DNA of 43,943 nt from Lachnospiraceae bacterium (GCA_004556655.1 SFGF01000025.1:1-43943), one strand, 5' to 3'. Positions 32,878-42,330 are shown, numbered from the stretch's first letter. Notes: a model not told the origin generated them from the letters alone. Numbers and translations are program-made.

Positions 32878-33354
32878 TTATTGAACTTTAAAAAGTTTTG
32901 CTGCACTTCCGTAGAAGAGTTCCTGTGCGATTTCCAATGCAGTGGCTTCGTCATACTGACCAAATTCAATTTTATCCCATAATACATCAGCAGGTTTGAT
33001 AAAAGAAGGGAAGAAATTATGCCACCAGTAACCATTTAAGGAAACATTTGGAAGATCCCTTGCCAGTGTGCAGAGTGCCTGATTGGTTGCTGCGCAGCTG
33101 GTGTTTTGGATGGCGGGAAGGTAATCGATTGCCTGTTCAATTCTTTCGGCTGTTTCTTCATCAGAAGGATCTTCGGAAAGTCTGCTGCCATCCGGGCAGC
33201 CTGCACTGTACAGATCGGATATTACCATATGGTAGAGAAGGACATCATGCAGTCCACGTGCTACCGGGTGTGCAGCATCAATGTGCGTATGACAGTCGAA
33301 AGCTTTCAGTCCGGCTATTTTTTCATAAAAAGCATCATTTTTTGGTCTAATCAT
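32878..33354 (-). pseudogene. Internally deleted amidohydrolase (glucuronate isomerase-like)
   Basis: The 158-aa frame begins like a full-length metal-dependent hydrolase: GLKAFDCHTHIDAAHP, with metal ligands His22 and His24, then YLPAIQNTSC. It jumps directly to what looks like the C-terminus: NVSLNGYWWHNFFPSFI and ATALEIAQELFYGSAAKLF. Uronate isomerase-like relatives are over 400 residues, so about 250 internal residues appear to be missing around residue 90-95, including the other catalytic ligands. The junction is in frame. No ribosome-binding site precedes the ATG; a TATACT lies eight bases before it. A functional enzyme is unlikely. Confidence 0.65.
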
Positions 33355-33412
33355 AGTTTAATAGTATAGCATATAATTTTAAACAGAAGTTAAATTATTA
33401 TGGGAGAACCCA

Positions 33413-33507
33413 AAAACGCAAAATTTTTGTATAAAAAATGCGGAAATATGATACAATAATAAAATAGAAAACGCGAAAATTAACTATTTTGAACTAATAA
33501 AAAACGC
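33413..33507. repeat. Three AAAACGC repeats before the ATPase gene
   Basis: AAAACGC followed by an A/T block occurs at 33413, 33468 and 33501, spaced 55 and 33 bp, all in the region upstream of the DUF4143 ATPase gene. TACAAT near 33452 may be a -10 box. Possible binding sites for autoregulation; weak. Confidence 0.4.
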
Positions 33508-33524
33508 GATTTTAGGGGCACTAT

Positions 33525-34853
33525 ATGTTTAAAAGAAAAATATACGACAAAATGCTTGAATGGAAAAAGATTTCTGAGGGAAGAAGTGCACTTTTGATTG
33601 AAGGAGCCAGACGAATTGGAAAATCCACAGTGGCAGAGGCATTTGCTAAAAATGAATATGAGAGTTACATTATAATTGATTTCGCAAAAGAATCAAAAGA
33701 AGTCAGGGATCTTTTTGAAGATGTCTCAAATCTGAATTATTTATTCTTACAGCTACAATTGAGATATAGAGTAGATCTTCATGAAAGAAAATCACTGATT
33801 ATTTTTGATGAAGTGCAGTTGTGCCCGAAAGCCCGTCAGGCAATCAAAGCATTAGTACAGGATCATAGATATGATTATATGGAAACAGGTTCTCTGATTT
33901 CCATAAAGAAAAATGTAAAGGATATTTTGATTCCAAGTGAGGAAAGAAAGCTTGCGATGTATCCGATGGATTATGAAGAGTTTCTTTGGGCATTGGGTGA
34001 TGAAACAACAATTCCGCTTTTAAGAAAATGCTATGATGCATCAATGGGACTGGGTGATCAGATGAACAGGAAACTGATGAGAGATTTCCGCCTGTATATG
34101 CTGGTAGGTGGAATGCCGCAGGCAGTAGACGAATACATCAGGACTAATAATTTCAGATTTGTGGATCAGGTGAAAAGAGATATCCTGAATTTGTATGAGG
34201 ATGATTTTATGAAGATTGATCCGACTGGGCGAATTTCAATGCTGTTTGATGCAATTCCTGTGCAGTTGAACAAGAATGCTGCAAGATATCAGGCATCTTC
34301 TGTACTTGGAGGGGCGAAACCTGATAGTATTCTGGAATTGATAGCTGAACTTAAAGACTCTAAGACGGTGCTTGTTTCTTATCATGCAAATAATCCGGAT
34401 GTTGGAATGGCAAATAGCAAAGACTTGAGTAGGTTTAAGCTGTTCCTATGTGATACAGGATTATTTACGACACTTATGTTCAAGGATAAGGATTTTACGG
34501 AGAATATTATTTATGAGAAGCTTTTGAGTGATAAACTTAGTACCAATCTTGGATATTTGTATGAAAATGTTGTTGCTCAGATTCTTGTAGCAAATGGAAA
34601 TGAACTGTTCTACTTCACTATGTTAAATGAAGTATCAAAGCACAATTATGAAGTGGATTTCCTGATTACAAGAAAAAATAAAATCTGTCCTATTGAGGTA
34701 AAATCATCAGGATATAAAACACATAAATCTCTGGATGTGTTTACTGAAAAATTCTCTGACAGGATATTATGGAGATATCTGCTTTATACAAAAGATTATA
34801 CAAAGGATGCAGATATTTTTTGCTTACCTGTTTATATGGCACAGTTTTTATGA
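33525..34853 (+). CDS. AAA ATPase with DUF4143 (COG1373 type)
   Basis: The 442-aa protein has an N-terminal ATPase with Walker A GARRIGKST (residues 27-35) and Walker B SLIIFDEVQ. The C-terminal DUF4143 part ends in YEVDFLITRKNKICPIEVKSS, an Asp...Glu-x-Lys pattern of PD-(D/E)XK nucleases. Such proteins are abundant in gut Clostridia; their role is not settled, with proposals in mobile-element or DNA-related functions. The ribosome-binding site (AGGGG) is weak. It is a paralogue of the gene at 42502 with equal length. Confidence 0.88.
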   Translation: MFKRKIYDKMLEWKKISEGRSALLIEGARRIGKSTVAEAFAKNEYESYIIIDFAKESKEVRDLFEDVSNLNYLFLQLQLRYRVDLHERKSLIIFDEVQLCPKARQAIKALVQDHRYDYMETGSLISIKKNVKDILIPSEERKLAMYPMDYEEFLWALGDETTIPLLRKCYDASMGLGDQMNRKLMRDFRLYMLVGGMPQAVDEYIRTNNFRFVDQVKRDILNLYEDDFMKIDPTGRISMLFDAIPVQLNKNAARYQASSVLGGAKPDSILELIAELKDSKTVLVSYHANNPDVGMANSKDLSRFKLFLCDTGLFTTLMFKDKDFTENIIYEKLLSDKLSTNLGYLYENVVAQILVANGNELFYFTMLNEVSKHNYEVDFLITRKNKICPIEVKSSGYKTHKSLDVFTEKFSDRILWRYLLYTKDYTKDADIFCLPVYMAQFL

Positions 34854-34861
34854 TTGAATGA

Positions 34862-34893
34862 GACAGTGGGGAGATGAGTCTATCCCCTGTCCT
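34862..34893. repeat. Degenerate GGACAGGGGA-type inverted repeat
   Basis: GACAGTGGGGA pairs with TCCCCTGTC around a 10-nt loop, starting nine bases after the ATPase stop. It looks like a degraded member of the GGACAGGGGACAG family. Confidence 0.5.
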
Positions 34894-34909
34894 GAAAGAG
34901 GTGAGATAC

Positions 34910-35521
34910 TTGCAGCGGGAAGAAAATACTCCATGGAAAGAATTATCAAATGCACAGATTTACTAGCAGCTGTTTAAAAATATTTTTATGTTGAGCGCCT
35001 GTACATTCGGCGGTGGTTTTGTGATTATCAGCATGATGAAAAAGAAGTTTGTGGAGAAGCTTCACTGGATTTCCGAAGAGGAAATGCTGGATATGACAGC
35101 CATCGCCCAGTCGGCACCGGGACCGTTGGGGGTTAATATTGCCATTGTGACAGGATATCGGATCCGAAAAATACCGGGAGCCCTTATCTGTACGCTGGGG
35201 GCAATACTGCCTCCGCTTATTATCATTTCCATCATTTCTGTATTTTACAATCAATTTAAAGATAATGCAGTGATTGCACTGGCCCTTCAGGTAATGCAGG
35301 CGGGAGTTGCTGCGGTTATTGTTGATGTGGTCATCAACCTGGCAAAGAATGTGTTGAAAACAAAGAATATATTGTGGATCGGTGTAATGGTGGGAGCATT
35401 TGTGGCAACTGTATTTTTTAAAGTGAGTGCAATCGTATTAATCCTGATCTGTGGCGGTATCGGATTGATCTACAGTCTGATTTCCACGCTGATCAGTGAA
35501 AGGAGAAAAGAGAGCAAATGA
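34910..35521 (+). pseudogene. Chromate transporter subunit 1 with amber stop
   Basis: From a TTG at 34910, preceded by AGAGGTG, the frame reads MQREENTPWKELSNAQIY, then TAG (34964-34966), then QLFKNIFMLSACTFGGGFVIISMMKKKFVEKLHWI. FGGG and the later AQSAPGPLGVNIA with GYRIRKIPGA are CHR-domain signatures. The stop replaces a residue that is Trp in the usual start (Y-W-QLF). Restart at the ATG 34988 would give a 177-aa protein lacking only the cytoplasmic lead-in, so some function may remain. It is translationally coupled (ATGA) to the second CHR gene. Pairs of short CHR proteins act together in chromate/anion transport. Confidence 0.75.
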
Positions 35522-36111
35522 TATATCTGAGACTTTTCTGGGCGTTTTTTCAGATTGGATTATTCAGTTTTGGCGGCGGATATGCGGCGGTACCTCTGAT
35601 TCAGAGTCAGATCGTGGAGAATTATCATTGGATGGAAATGAGTCAGTTTGCGGATCTGATTACCATAGCCGAGATGACGCCGGGACCGATTATAGTAAAT
35701 AGTGCAACTTTTGTGGGACAGCAGATTGCCGGACTTCCCGGAGCCATTATCTGTACTCTGGGATCTATTATGCCGTCTTTGCTTATTGTACTTTTACTTT
35801 CCTGGGTATACATGAAATTTCGTAATCTTGGCACTGTGCAGGGAATACTGACAGGGCTTCGCCCGGCGATTGTGGCGCTGATTGCTTCAGCAGGGCTTTC
35901 TCTGCTTGTACTGGCACTTTTTAATACTTCATTGTCGGAAATTGTACTGTCTCAAATAGAATTGTCCAAGGGTGTGTTGGCAGATTTTCGCATGGTGGAA
36001 GGATTTCTTTTTGTAGCCTGTCTTGTTCTTTTGCGGAAATATAAAGCGAACCCGATTGTGATAATCTTCGGCTCGGGAATCGTGGGGACAGTTGTATATT
36101 TGTTGATGTAG
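35518..36111 (+). CDS. Chromate transporter subunit 2 (CHR domain)
   Basis: The 197-aa membrane protein has the CHR signature: FFQIGLFSFGGGYAAVPLIQSQIVENYHWM, then AEMTPGPIIVNSATFVGQQIAGLPGA. Five to six hydrophobic helices follow. Its start overlaps the stop of the first CHR gene by four bases, so both halves are made together. Substrate specificity (chromate or another anion) cannot be told. Confidence 0.88.
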   Translation: MIYLRLFWAFFQIGLFSFGGGYAAVPLIQSQIVENYHWMEMSQFADLITIAEMTPGPIIVNSATFVGQQIAGLPGAIICTLGSIMPSLLIVLLLSWVYMKFRNLGTVQGILTGLRPAIVALIASAGLSLLVLALFNTSLSEIVLSQIELSKGVLADFRMVEGFLFVACLVLLRKYKANPIVIIFGSGIVGTVVYLLM

Positions 36112-36239
36112 AGAAAAGTGATGGGAACGGAAGTCTTTTTGACATATTGGTATCTGCAAAACAACATAGCCACATTGTATTTTTACGTCTAATCCGTTAT
36201 ACTGAGAACAGAGAAATATGTGGCAGGGAGGTCGTTATT

Positions 36240-37934
36240 ATGGCAGGAAAAGTAGCAATTGGAATACAGGATTACAGTGTTTTGATTGAGAATAAGTACT
36301 TTTATATCGATAAGACTTCTTTTATTAAAGAATGGTGGGAGAGTGGGGACAGTGTGACCTTGATTAACCGTCCTCGCCGTTTTGGAAAGACACTGAATAT
36401 CAGCATGACAGAGCAGTTTTTTTCTGTGGATTATGCAGGACGAGGCGATCTGTTTGAAGGATTGTTCATATGGAAAGATGAAAAATATCGAAAAATACAG
36501 GGAACCTATCCTGTCATTAGTTTGTCTTTTGCCAATGTGAAAGAACGGAATTATACCAATACCAGAGATAAAATATGTCAGCTTATTACGAATCTGTATG
36601 TGAAGTACTCTTTTTTGAGAGACAGTGATGTGCTGACGGATAAAGACAGAGAATATTTTGACAGGATATCCGTAGATATGCGTGATGTGGATGCAACGCT
36701 TGCCTTGTATCAGTTGTCAGATTATCTGCACCGATACTATGGGAAAAAGGTTATTATTCTTTTGGATGAATACGATACTCCTATGCAGGAGGCTTATGTG
36801 GACGGATTCGGGGATGAACTTGTTGCTTTCACCAGAAGTATGTTCAATGCCACATTTAAGACCAATCCATGGCTGGAACGAGGACTTATGACCGGGATTA
36901 CGAGAGTGAGTAAAGAATCCATTTTTTCGGATTTGAATAACCTGGAAGTGGTAACAACAACATCCGATAAATATGCCACTGCCTTTGGTTTTACGGAGCA
37001 GGAAGTATTTGCGGCATTAGAAGAATGTGGACTTGAAAAAGAAAAAGAGAAAGTGAAACAGTGGTTTGATGGATTTATTTTTGGAAATCACAGAGATATT
37101 TACAATCCATGGTCTATCTTGAATTTTTTAGATAAAAAATATTTTACCACTTACTGGGCAAATACCAGCTCTAACAGTCTGGTGGGAAAACTGATCCGGG
37201 AGGGCGATCGTCGGATTAAGGAAAAGTTTGAGAGGCTTTTAAAAGGAGAGGTTATCTATACACCGATTGATGAGCAGATTGTATATAATCAATTGGATGG
37301 AAATGAAGAGGCGGTCTGGAGTTTGATTCTTGCCAGTGGATATCTGAAAGTTCTTTCTCATGACAGGCTGGATCTGTTGGAACCGGGAAAAGAGCAAATG
37401 TATGAACTGACACTTACCAATTATGAAGTAACACGTATGTTTGAAGGCATGGTCCGGAGTTGGTTTGCAGGAGTCAAGGCAGATTACAATGATTTCATCA
37501 AAGCCATGCTGTTGGATGATCTGGATGCCATGAATGCGTATATGAATCGTGTGGCATTGAATTCCTTCAGTTATTTTGATACGGGAAAGAATCCTTCAGG
37601 AGAGGAGCCGGAACGTTTTTATCATGGGTTTGTGCTGGGATTGCTGGTGGATTTGCAGGACAGATATGTGATCACGTCCAACAGGGAGAGTGGATTCGGA
37701 AGATATGATGTGATGTTTGAGCCGAAAAATCCACAGGAAGATGATGCAATTATCCTGGAGTTTAAAGTGTTTAATAAAAGAAGAGAAAATAGTCTGGAGG
37801 ATACTGTAGAAGAGGCCTTGCGCCAGATTGACAAAAAGCAGTATGCTGCAGGTCTTATGGAAAAAGGAATTTCAAAAGATCGGATTCGTAAATATGGATT
37901 TGCATTTGAGGGAAAGAATGTATTGATAGGATAG
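36240..37934 (+). CDS. AAA-ATPase-like protein with C-terminal PD-(D/E)XK nuclease domain
   Basis: The 564-aa protein has the AAA-ATPase_like pattern FYIDKTSFIKEWWESGDSVTLINRPRRFGKTLNISM (Walker A within RPRRFGKT). A Walker B VIILLDEYDTPM and a C-terminal PDDEXK_9-like domain, GRYDVMFEPKNPQEDDAIILEFKVF (Asp and Glu-x-Lys), follow. This architecture is common in Bacteroides and Clostridia and often occurs in multiple copies; function unknown. GGGAGG lies eight bases before the ATG at 36240; the in-frame upstream ATG at 36147 has no such site. It is distinct from the two DUF4143 ATPases nearby. Confidence 0.88.
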   Translation: MAGKVAIGIQDYSVLIENKYFYIDKTSFIKEWWESGDSVTLINRPRRFGKTLNISMTEQFFSVDYAGRGDLFEGLFIWKDEKYRKIQGTYPVISLSFANVKERNYTNTRDKICQLITNLYVKYSFLRDSDVLTDKDREYFDRISVDMRDVDATLALYQLSDYLHRYYGKKVIILLDEYDTPMQEAYVDGFGDELVAFTRSMFNATFKTNPWLERGLMTGITRVSKESIFSDLNNLEVVTTTSDKYATAFGFTEQEVFAALEECGLEKEKEKVKQWFDGFIFGNHRDIYNPWSILNFLDKKYFTTYWANTSSNSLVGKLIREGDRRIKEKFERLLKGEVIYTPIDEQIVYNQLDGNEEAVWSLILASGYLKVLSHDRLDLLEPGKEQMYELTLTNYEVTRMFEGMVRSWFAGVKADYNDFIKAMLLDDLDAMNAYMNRVALNSFSYFDTGKNPSGEEPERFYHGFVLGLLVDLQDRYVITSNRESGFGRYDVMFEPKNPQEDDAIILEFKVFNKRRENSLEDTVEEALRQIDKKQYAAGLMEKGISKDRIRKYGFAFEGKNVLIG

Positions 37935-37973
37935 ATATAGACTGGAAATTTTACCATGGAGAGGTGAGACAAG

Positions 37974-38891
37974 ATGGACCAGGAAAAATTATTAAAAAGA
38001 CTTCAGAAACCGACAGGCATAGTGGATGTTGTGATCGATACGGACACGTATAATGAGATTGATGATCAATTTGCATTGTCATATTTGATCCGATCCAAGG
38101 ACAGATTACGGCTGAAAGCGATCTATGCGGCGCCATTTTCCAATGACAAAGCAGCGACACCGAAGGAAGGCATGGAAAAAAGCTATGAAGAGATTCGGCA
38201 TATTCTTACCTTAATCGGAAAACCGGAGTATATGGAAATGACTTACAAAGGGTCGGAAAGCTATTTGTCAGATGAGACCCATCCGGTCATTTCAGAAGCG
38301 GCAGAGAATCTGGTACGCAGAGCCATGGCACAGCCGGATGACAGCCCGCTGTATGTGGTAGCCATCGGGGCAATCACCAATGTTGCATCTGCTCTTTTGA
38401 TAGAACCGGAAATACGGGAGAAGATCGTTCTGATCTGGCTGGGCGGGCATGCACATAGTTGGAAAGATACCAAAGAATTCAATATGGCTCAGGATATTGC
38501 CGCCGCAAGAGTTGTTTTCAATTGCCAGGTGCCGCTGGTACAGCTTCCGTGTATGGGTGTGGTTTCGGAATTTTCCACTACAGAACCGGAATTGGTCTAC
38601 TGGCTGAAAGGTAAAAATAAACTCTGTGACTATCTGGTGGAAAATACAGTCACAGAGGCAAGGATTTATGCACAGGCTTCCTGCTGGAGCCGGGTAATCT
38701 GGGATGTGACAGCGGTAGCATGGCTGCTGGATGAAAAATTTATGGAAGAACGGCTGGAGAGAAGCCCGATTCCCCAGTACGATGCGCATTACAGTTTTGA
38801 TCCGGATCGTCATTTTATTAAGTATGTGTATCATATTAACCGGGACTGTCTGTTCGAGGATTTGTTTACAAAATTAGCAAAAAATGACTAG
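37974..38891 (+). CDS. Nucleoside hydrolase (IUNH family)
   Basis: The 305-aa enzyme has DTDTYNEIDDQFAL (residues 22-35), the Ca-binding signature of inosine-uridine nucleoside N-ribohydrolases with an extra Tyr-Asn-Glu insertion. It also has YVVAIGAITNVASAL and a late WDVTAVAW, where the last Asp coordinates Ca. These enzymes cleave the N-glycosidic bond of ribonucleosides. Relatives with the DTDTYNE variant act on less certain substrates. GAGGTG precedes the ATG. The alpha-xylosidase gene starts 20 bp further, so the two share an operon. Confidence 0.88.
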   Translation: MDQEKLLKRLQKPTGIVDVVIDTDTYNEIDDQFALSYLIRSKDRLRLKAIYAAPFSNDKAATPKEGMEKSYEEIRHILTLIGKPEYMEMTYKGSESYLSDETHPVISEAAENLVRRAMAQPDDSPLYVVAIGAITNVASALLIEPEIREKIVLIWLGGHAHSWKDTKEFNMAQDIAAARVVFNCQVPLVQLPCMGVVSEFSTTEPELVYWLKGKNKLCDYLVENTVTEARIYAQASCWSRVIWDVTAVAWLLDEKFMEERLERSPIPQYDAHYSFDPDRHFIKYVYHINRDCLFEDLFTKLAKND

Positions 38892-38911
38892 ATGAAGGAG
38901 GACTACGAAAA

Positions 38912-41176
38912 ATGAAATTTACAGAGGGTTACTGGCTTCCCAGTGAAAAAGCGCATCCTGTTTATGCCACACAGGCCTATGAAGTTGAGAAGATACCGGG
39001 TGGTATGCGTGTACTGGCAACTACGAAGAAAATTGCGAACAGAGGGGAGACACTGAATCTTCCTACTATTACCATTGAGTTCGTGGCTCATGCAGAGGAT
39101 ACGGTATCTGTGGAAGCATGGCATTATGAAGCATATGATGAGAATGTTCCATCTTTTGAGAAGCAGGAAGAAATATATGAAAATGTAAACGTTGAGATTA
39201 CGGAGGAGGAGGCCCTGCTGGATACAGGGAAGGTTCAGGTTCGGGTAAAGAGAAAAGATTTTTCTTATACTATGGAGGCAGACGGAAAGGTACTGACCGG
39301 CAGTGGATTTCGTAACTTGGGATATATGAGATGGGGCAGAAAAGAAAGCACCATGTTCCCGGAAGCAAATTATCTGCGGGAGGAAATGGAGCCCTATATG
39401 GTAAGTGAATTGTCCCTTCAGGTAGGAGAATGTGTATACGGTCTGGGTGAAAGATTTACCGCATTTGCAAAAAATGGACAGGTTGTGGATATGTGGAATG
39501 AAGACGGGGGAACGTCTTCACAGATTGCTTATAAAAATGTTCCGTTTTACATGACGAACTGTGGATATGGTGTGTTGGTGGACAGCACAGATAAGGTTTC
39601 TTTTGAAGTGGCCAGTGAGAAAGTAGAGTATGTGGGATTTTCGGTTCCGGGAGAACGGATCAAGTATTATTTCTTCTATGGTCCCCAGCCGAAAGACATT
39701 ATGAATGCTTATACACGGCTGACCGGAAGACCGGCACTGCCTCCTGCATGGTCCTTTGGACTGTGGTTGTCTACTTCATTTACTACTAATTATGATGAAG
39801 AGACGACAACTTCCTTTATTGAAGGAATGGAAGAACGGGATATTCCGCTTCGAGTATTTCATTTTGACTGTTTTTGGATGCAGGAATTTCACTGGTGTGA
39901 TTTTACCTGGGATAAGAGATATTTCCCGGATATTCGTGCAACACTGAAAAAGTATCACGACAAAGGACTGAAAATCTGTGTATGGATCAACCCTTATATT
40001 GCACAGGGAACTTCCTTTTTCCGGGAAGGTGTGGAAAATGGTTATCTTTTGATGAGAGCTGATGGAAAGGGTGTCTGGCAGACAGATAACTGGCAGGCGG
40101 GAATGGGACTTGTAGATTTTACAAATCCGAATGCGGTGCGCTGGTATACAGATAAACTGCGAACCATTCTTGAGTGCGGTGTAGACTGCTTCAAAACAGA
40201 TTTTGGTGAAAGAATTCCAATTGATGTGGTTTACCACGATGGCAGCAATCCCAGGGCCATGCATAATTATTATACATATCTTTACAATAAAGCGGTATTC
40301 GGACTTCTCAAAGAGTACCGGGGAGAAAATGAAGCGGTACTGTTTGCCAGAAGCGCAACAGCCGGAAGTCAAAAGTTCCCGGTGCACTGGGGCGGTGACT
40401 GCTCGGCAAATTATCCCTCCATGGCAGAAACCCTGCGGGGCGGATTATCTTTTGCTATGAGCGGATTTGCGTTTTGGAGTCATGATATTTCCGGATTTGA
40501 AAATACAGCAACACCGGATCTTTATAAGCGATGGACTGCCTTTGGGCTTTTATCCACTCACAGCCGTCTGCATGGTTCACAAAGTTACCGTGTACCGTGG
40601 TTGTTTGATGAAGAAGCATGTCGGGTGACAAAATTTTTCACCAACCTGAAATGCCGCCTGATGCCCTATATTTATCAGAAAGCCGTGGAGGCAAGCCAGG
40701 AAGGAACACCTGTGATGCGACCGATGGTTTTTGAATATCCGGAGGATCCTGCAGTAAAATATCTGGATCAGCAGTATATGCTGGGTGAAGCTTTACTGGT
40801 GGCGCCGGTGTTCAGGGAAGATCACAAAGCGGAATATTATCTCCCTTCCGGAAAATGGACAGATTTCTTTACCGGGGAGATCAGAGAAGGCGGAAAATGG
40901 TACAGTGGAGAGTATGATTATTTTTCATTGCCTTTCTATGTACGTGAAAATACTATTTTGGTTATGGGAAGCTGCGATACCAGGCCGGATTATAATTATA
41001 ATGATCAACCGGTTATCCGGGTCTATCATCCGGCTGAGAATGTGACCATCAGCGCAAAAATACCGGATATTCATGGAAATACAGTAAACACTGTATATGC
41101 AAGGAAAGAAGATGGAAACGTAAGGGTATGGTGTGACAAGGCAGACACAGAAATGACAGTGGAAGTGTATGAATGA
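38912..41176 (+). CDS. yicI: GH31 alpha-xylosidase (YicI type)
   Basis: The 754-aa protein matches YicI-like GH31 enzymes, which release alpha-xylose from the ends of xyloglucan oligosaccharides such as isoprimeverose. The nucleophile Asp430 is in FKTDFGERIP and the acid/base Asp496 in HWGGDCSANYPSM; the 66-residue gap equals that of E. coli YicI (416 and 482). Other hallmarks are SFTTNYDE, FHFDCFWM, FWSHDISGFE and SRLHGS. An N-terminal beta-sandwich (about 1-260) and a C-terminal beta domain frame the barrel. No signal peptide, so cytoplasmic. GGAGG lies ten bases before the ATG. No sugar transporter is in the window. Confidence 0.93.
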   Translation: MKFTEGYWLPSEKAHPVYATQAYEVEKIPGGMRVLATTKKIANRGETLNLPTITIEFVAHAEDTVSVEAWHYEAYDENVPSFEKQEEIYENVNVEITEEEALLDTGKVQVRVKRKDFSYTMEADGKVLTGSGFRNLGYMRWGRKESTMFPEANYLREEMEPYMVSELSLQVGECVYGLGERFTAFAKNGQVVDMWNEDGGTSSQIAYKNVPFYMTNCGYGVLVDSTDKVSFEVASEKVEYVGFSVPGERIKYYFFYGPQPKDIMNAYTRLTGRPALPPAWSFGLWLSTSFTTNYDEETTTSFIEGMEERDIPLRVFHFDCFWMQEFHWCDFTWDKRYFPDIRATLKKYHDKGLKICVWINPYIAQGTSFFREGVENGYLLMRADGKGVWQTDNWQAGMGLVDFTNPNAVRWYTDKLRTILECGVDCFKTDFGERIPIDVVYHDGSNPRAMHNYYTYLYNKAVFGLLKEYRGENEAVLFARSATAGSQKFPVHWGGDCSANYPSMAETLRGGLSFAMSGFAFWSHDISGFENTATPDLYKRWTAFGLLSTHSRLHGSQSYRVPWLFDEEACRVTKFFTNLKCRLMPYIYQKAVEASQEGTPVMRPMVFEYPEDPAVKYLDQQYMLGEALLVAPVFREDHKAEYYLPSGKWTDFFTGEIREGGKWYSGEYDYFSLPFYVRENTILVMGSCDTRPDYNYNDQPVIRVYHPAENVTISAKIPDIHGNTVNTVYARKEDGNVRVWCDKADTEMTVEVYE

Positions 41177-41179
41177 AGG

Positions 41180-41211
41180 TAACAGCTCAGGGGTGCAGTC
41201 CTGAACTGTTA
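41180..41211. other. Hairpin after the alpha-xylosidase gene
   Basis: TAACAGCTCAGG pairs with CCTGAACTGTTA (one G-U) around an 8-nt loop. It has no T-tract. It may be a 3'-end stabiliser or a REP-type element. Confidence 0.5.
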
Positions 41212-41291
41212 TGAATAAAGTTGAAAATGCCAGATACATATGATAAGCTAATTGTTGGCGAAAGAAACTAATTGGGAAGGAATCAACGATC

Positions 41292-42251
41292 ATGAATTAC
41301 ATTGTCTTTGATCTGGAATGGAATCAATGCCCTTATGGAAAGGGTCAGGAAAACGAAAGAATCCCTTTTGAAATCATTGAAATTGGGGCAGTTAAACTGA
41401 ATAGTGAAAAACAGATCATTGACCAGTATCAGGTACTGATCCGCCCGCAGGTATATAAAAAGCTGCATTTTCGTACGAAAGAAATCATTCAGCTGGACAT
41501 GAAAGAATTGGAACAGGGACAGGCATTTTATAAGGCTATCCGTGAATTTTTAAGGTGGTGCGGAGAGGATTATCGTTTCTGTACCTGGGGGAATTCGGAT
41601 CTTCTGGAGCTCCAGAGAAATATGAAATATTATGGCGTTCTTCAGCTTTTGAAAGGACCGATCCCATTTCTTGATGCTCAGAAGCTGTTCAGCCTTGATT
41701 ATGAGGATGGAGAAAGCAGAAAATCACTGGAATATGCGGTGGATTTCCTTCAGATCGAAAAGAGAAAAGATTTTCACAGGGCACTGGCGGATGCATGGTA
41801 TACGGCTCAGGTATTTTCAATGCTTCACAATGATGTTGCCGATGTTTTTTATTCGATTGACTGTTATCAGAATCCACAAAAAAAGGAAGAAGAGATTCAT
41901 GTAATATATCCCGGTTATGAAAAATATATATCACGGGAGTTTCCATCAAAAGAAGATGCACTGATGGATAAGGAAATTACCAGCAGCAGATGCTTTCTGT
42001 GCGGGAAAAATGTACGGAAGAAAATACGCTGGTTTGCCAACGGACAGAAGAATTATTACTGCCTTGCGTATTGCCCTCGCCACGGATGGATGAAAGGTAA
42101 GATCCGCATGAAAAAGGCGGAAAACGGTAATACATTTGTAGTCAAGACCATGAAAATCACTGACGAAGCGGAAGCACAGATGATCCGGGAAAAGAAAGAA
42201 GAAATCAAGCGCAAACGTAGGGAAAAAAGAAGACAGGAAAAAAAGAAATAG
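41292..42251 (+). CDS. DEDDh 3'-5' exonuclease with C-terminal zinc-ribbon-like tail
   Basis: The 319-aa protein begins with the ExoI motif FDLEWN (Asp7, Glu9) and has EIIEIGAVKL and a DEDDh ExoIII-type motif HRALADA (His162, Asp167), as in the exonuclease III/KapD-like RNase T group. The C-terminal third has CFLCGKNVRKKIRWFANGQKNYYCLAYC, a probable Zn-binding unit, followed by a Lys/Arg-rich coiled tail (EEIKRKRREKRRQEKKK) that could bind nucleic acid. Substrate (RNA or DNA) is not known. AAGGAATC precedes the ATG. Confidence 0.85.
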   Translation: MNYIVFDLEWNQCPYGKGQENERIPFEIIEIGAVKLNSEKQIIDQYQVLIRPQVYKKLHFRTKEIIQLDMKELEQGQAFYKAIREFLRWCGEDYRFCTWGNSDLLELQRNMKYYGVLQLLKGPIPFLDAQKLFSLDYEDGESRKSLEYAVDFLQIEKRKDFHRALADAWYTAQVFSMLHNDVADVFYSIDCYQNPQKKEEEIHVIYPGYEKYISREFPSKEDALMDKEITSSRCFLCGKNVRKKIRWFANGQKNYYCLAYCPRHGWMKGKIRMKKAENGNTFVVKTMKITDEAEAQMIREKKEEIKRKRREKRRQEKKK

Positions 42252-42255
42252 AAGC

Positions 42256-42330
42256 GAAGCGGACAGGGGACAGACCTGTGTCCCATATTCTGGGACACAG
42301 GTCTGTCCCCTGTCCGCTTCCCCTGTCCGC
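42256..42330. repeat. Perfect 30-bp inverted repeat of the GGACAGGGGACAG family
   Basis: The left arm 42256-42285 is exactly complementary to 42291-42320 with a 5-nt loop (TATTC), and a second partial right-arm copy (CCCTGTCCGC) follows at 42321. It starts five bases after the exonuclease stop. It could act as a strong hairpin terminator, attenuator or mRNA 3' stabiliser; it lacks a T-tract. Confidence 0.9.

Noticed and set aside
21449..34966. Possible TAG recoding, as two genes have in-frame TAG codons
   Set aside because: Several well-supported genes here end with TAG (for example at 11910, 20255, 36111 and 42251), so TAG is a normal stop; the interrupted genes are better read as mutations.
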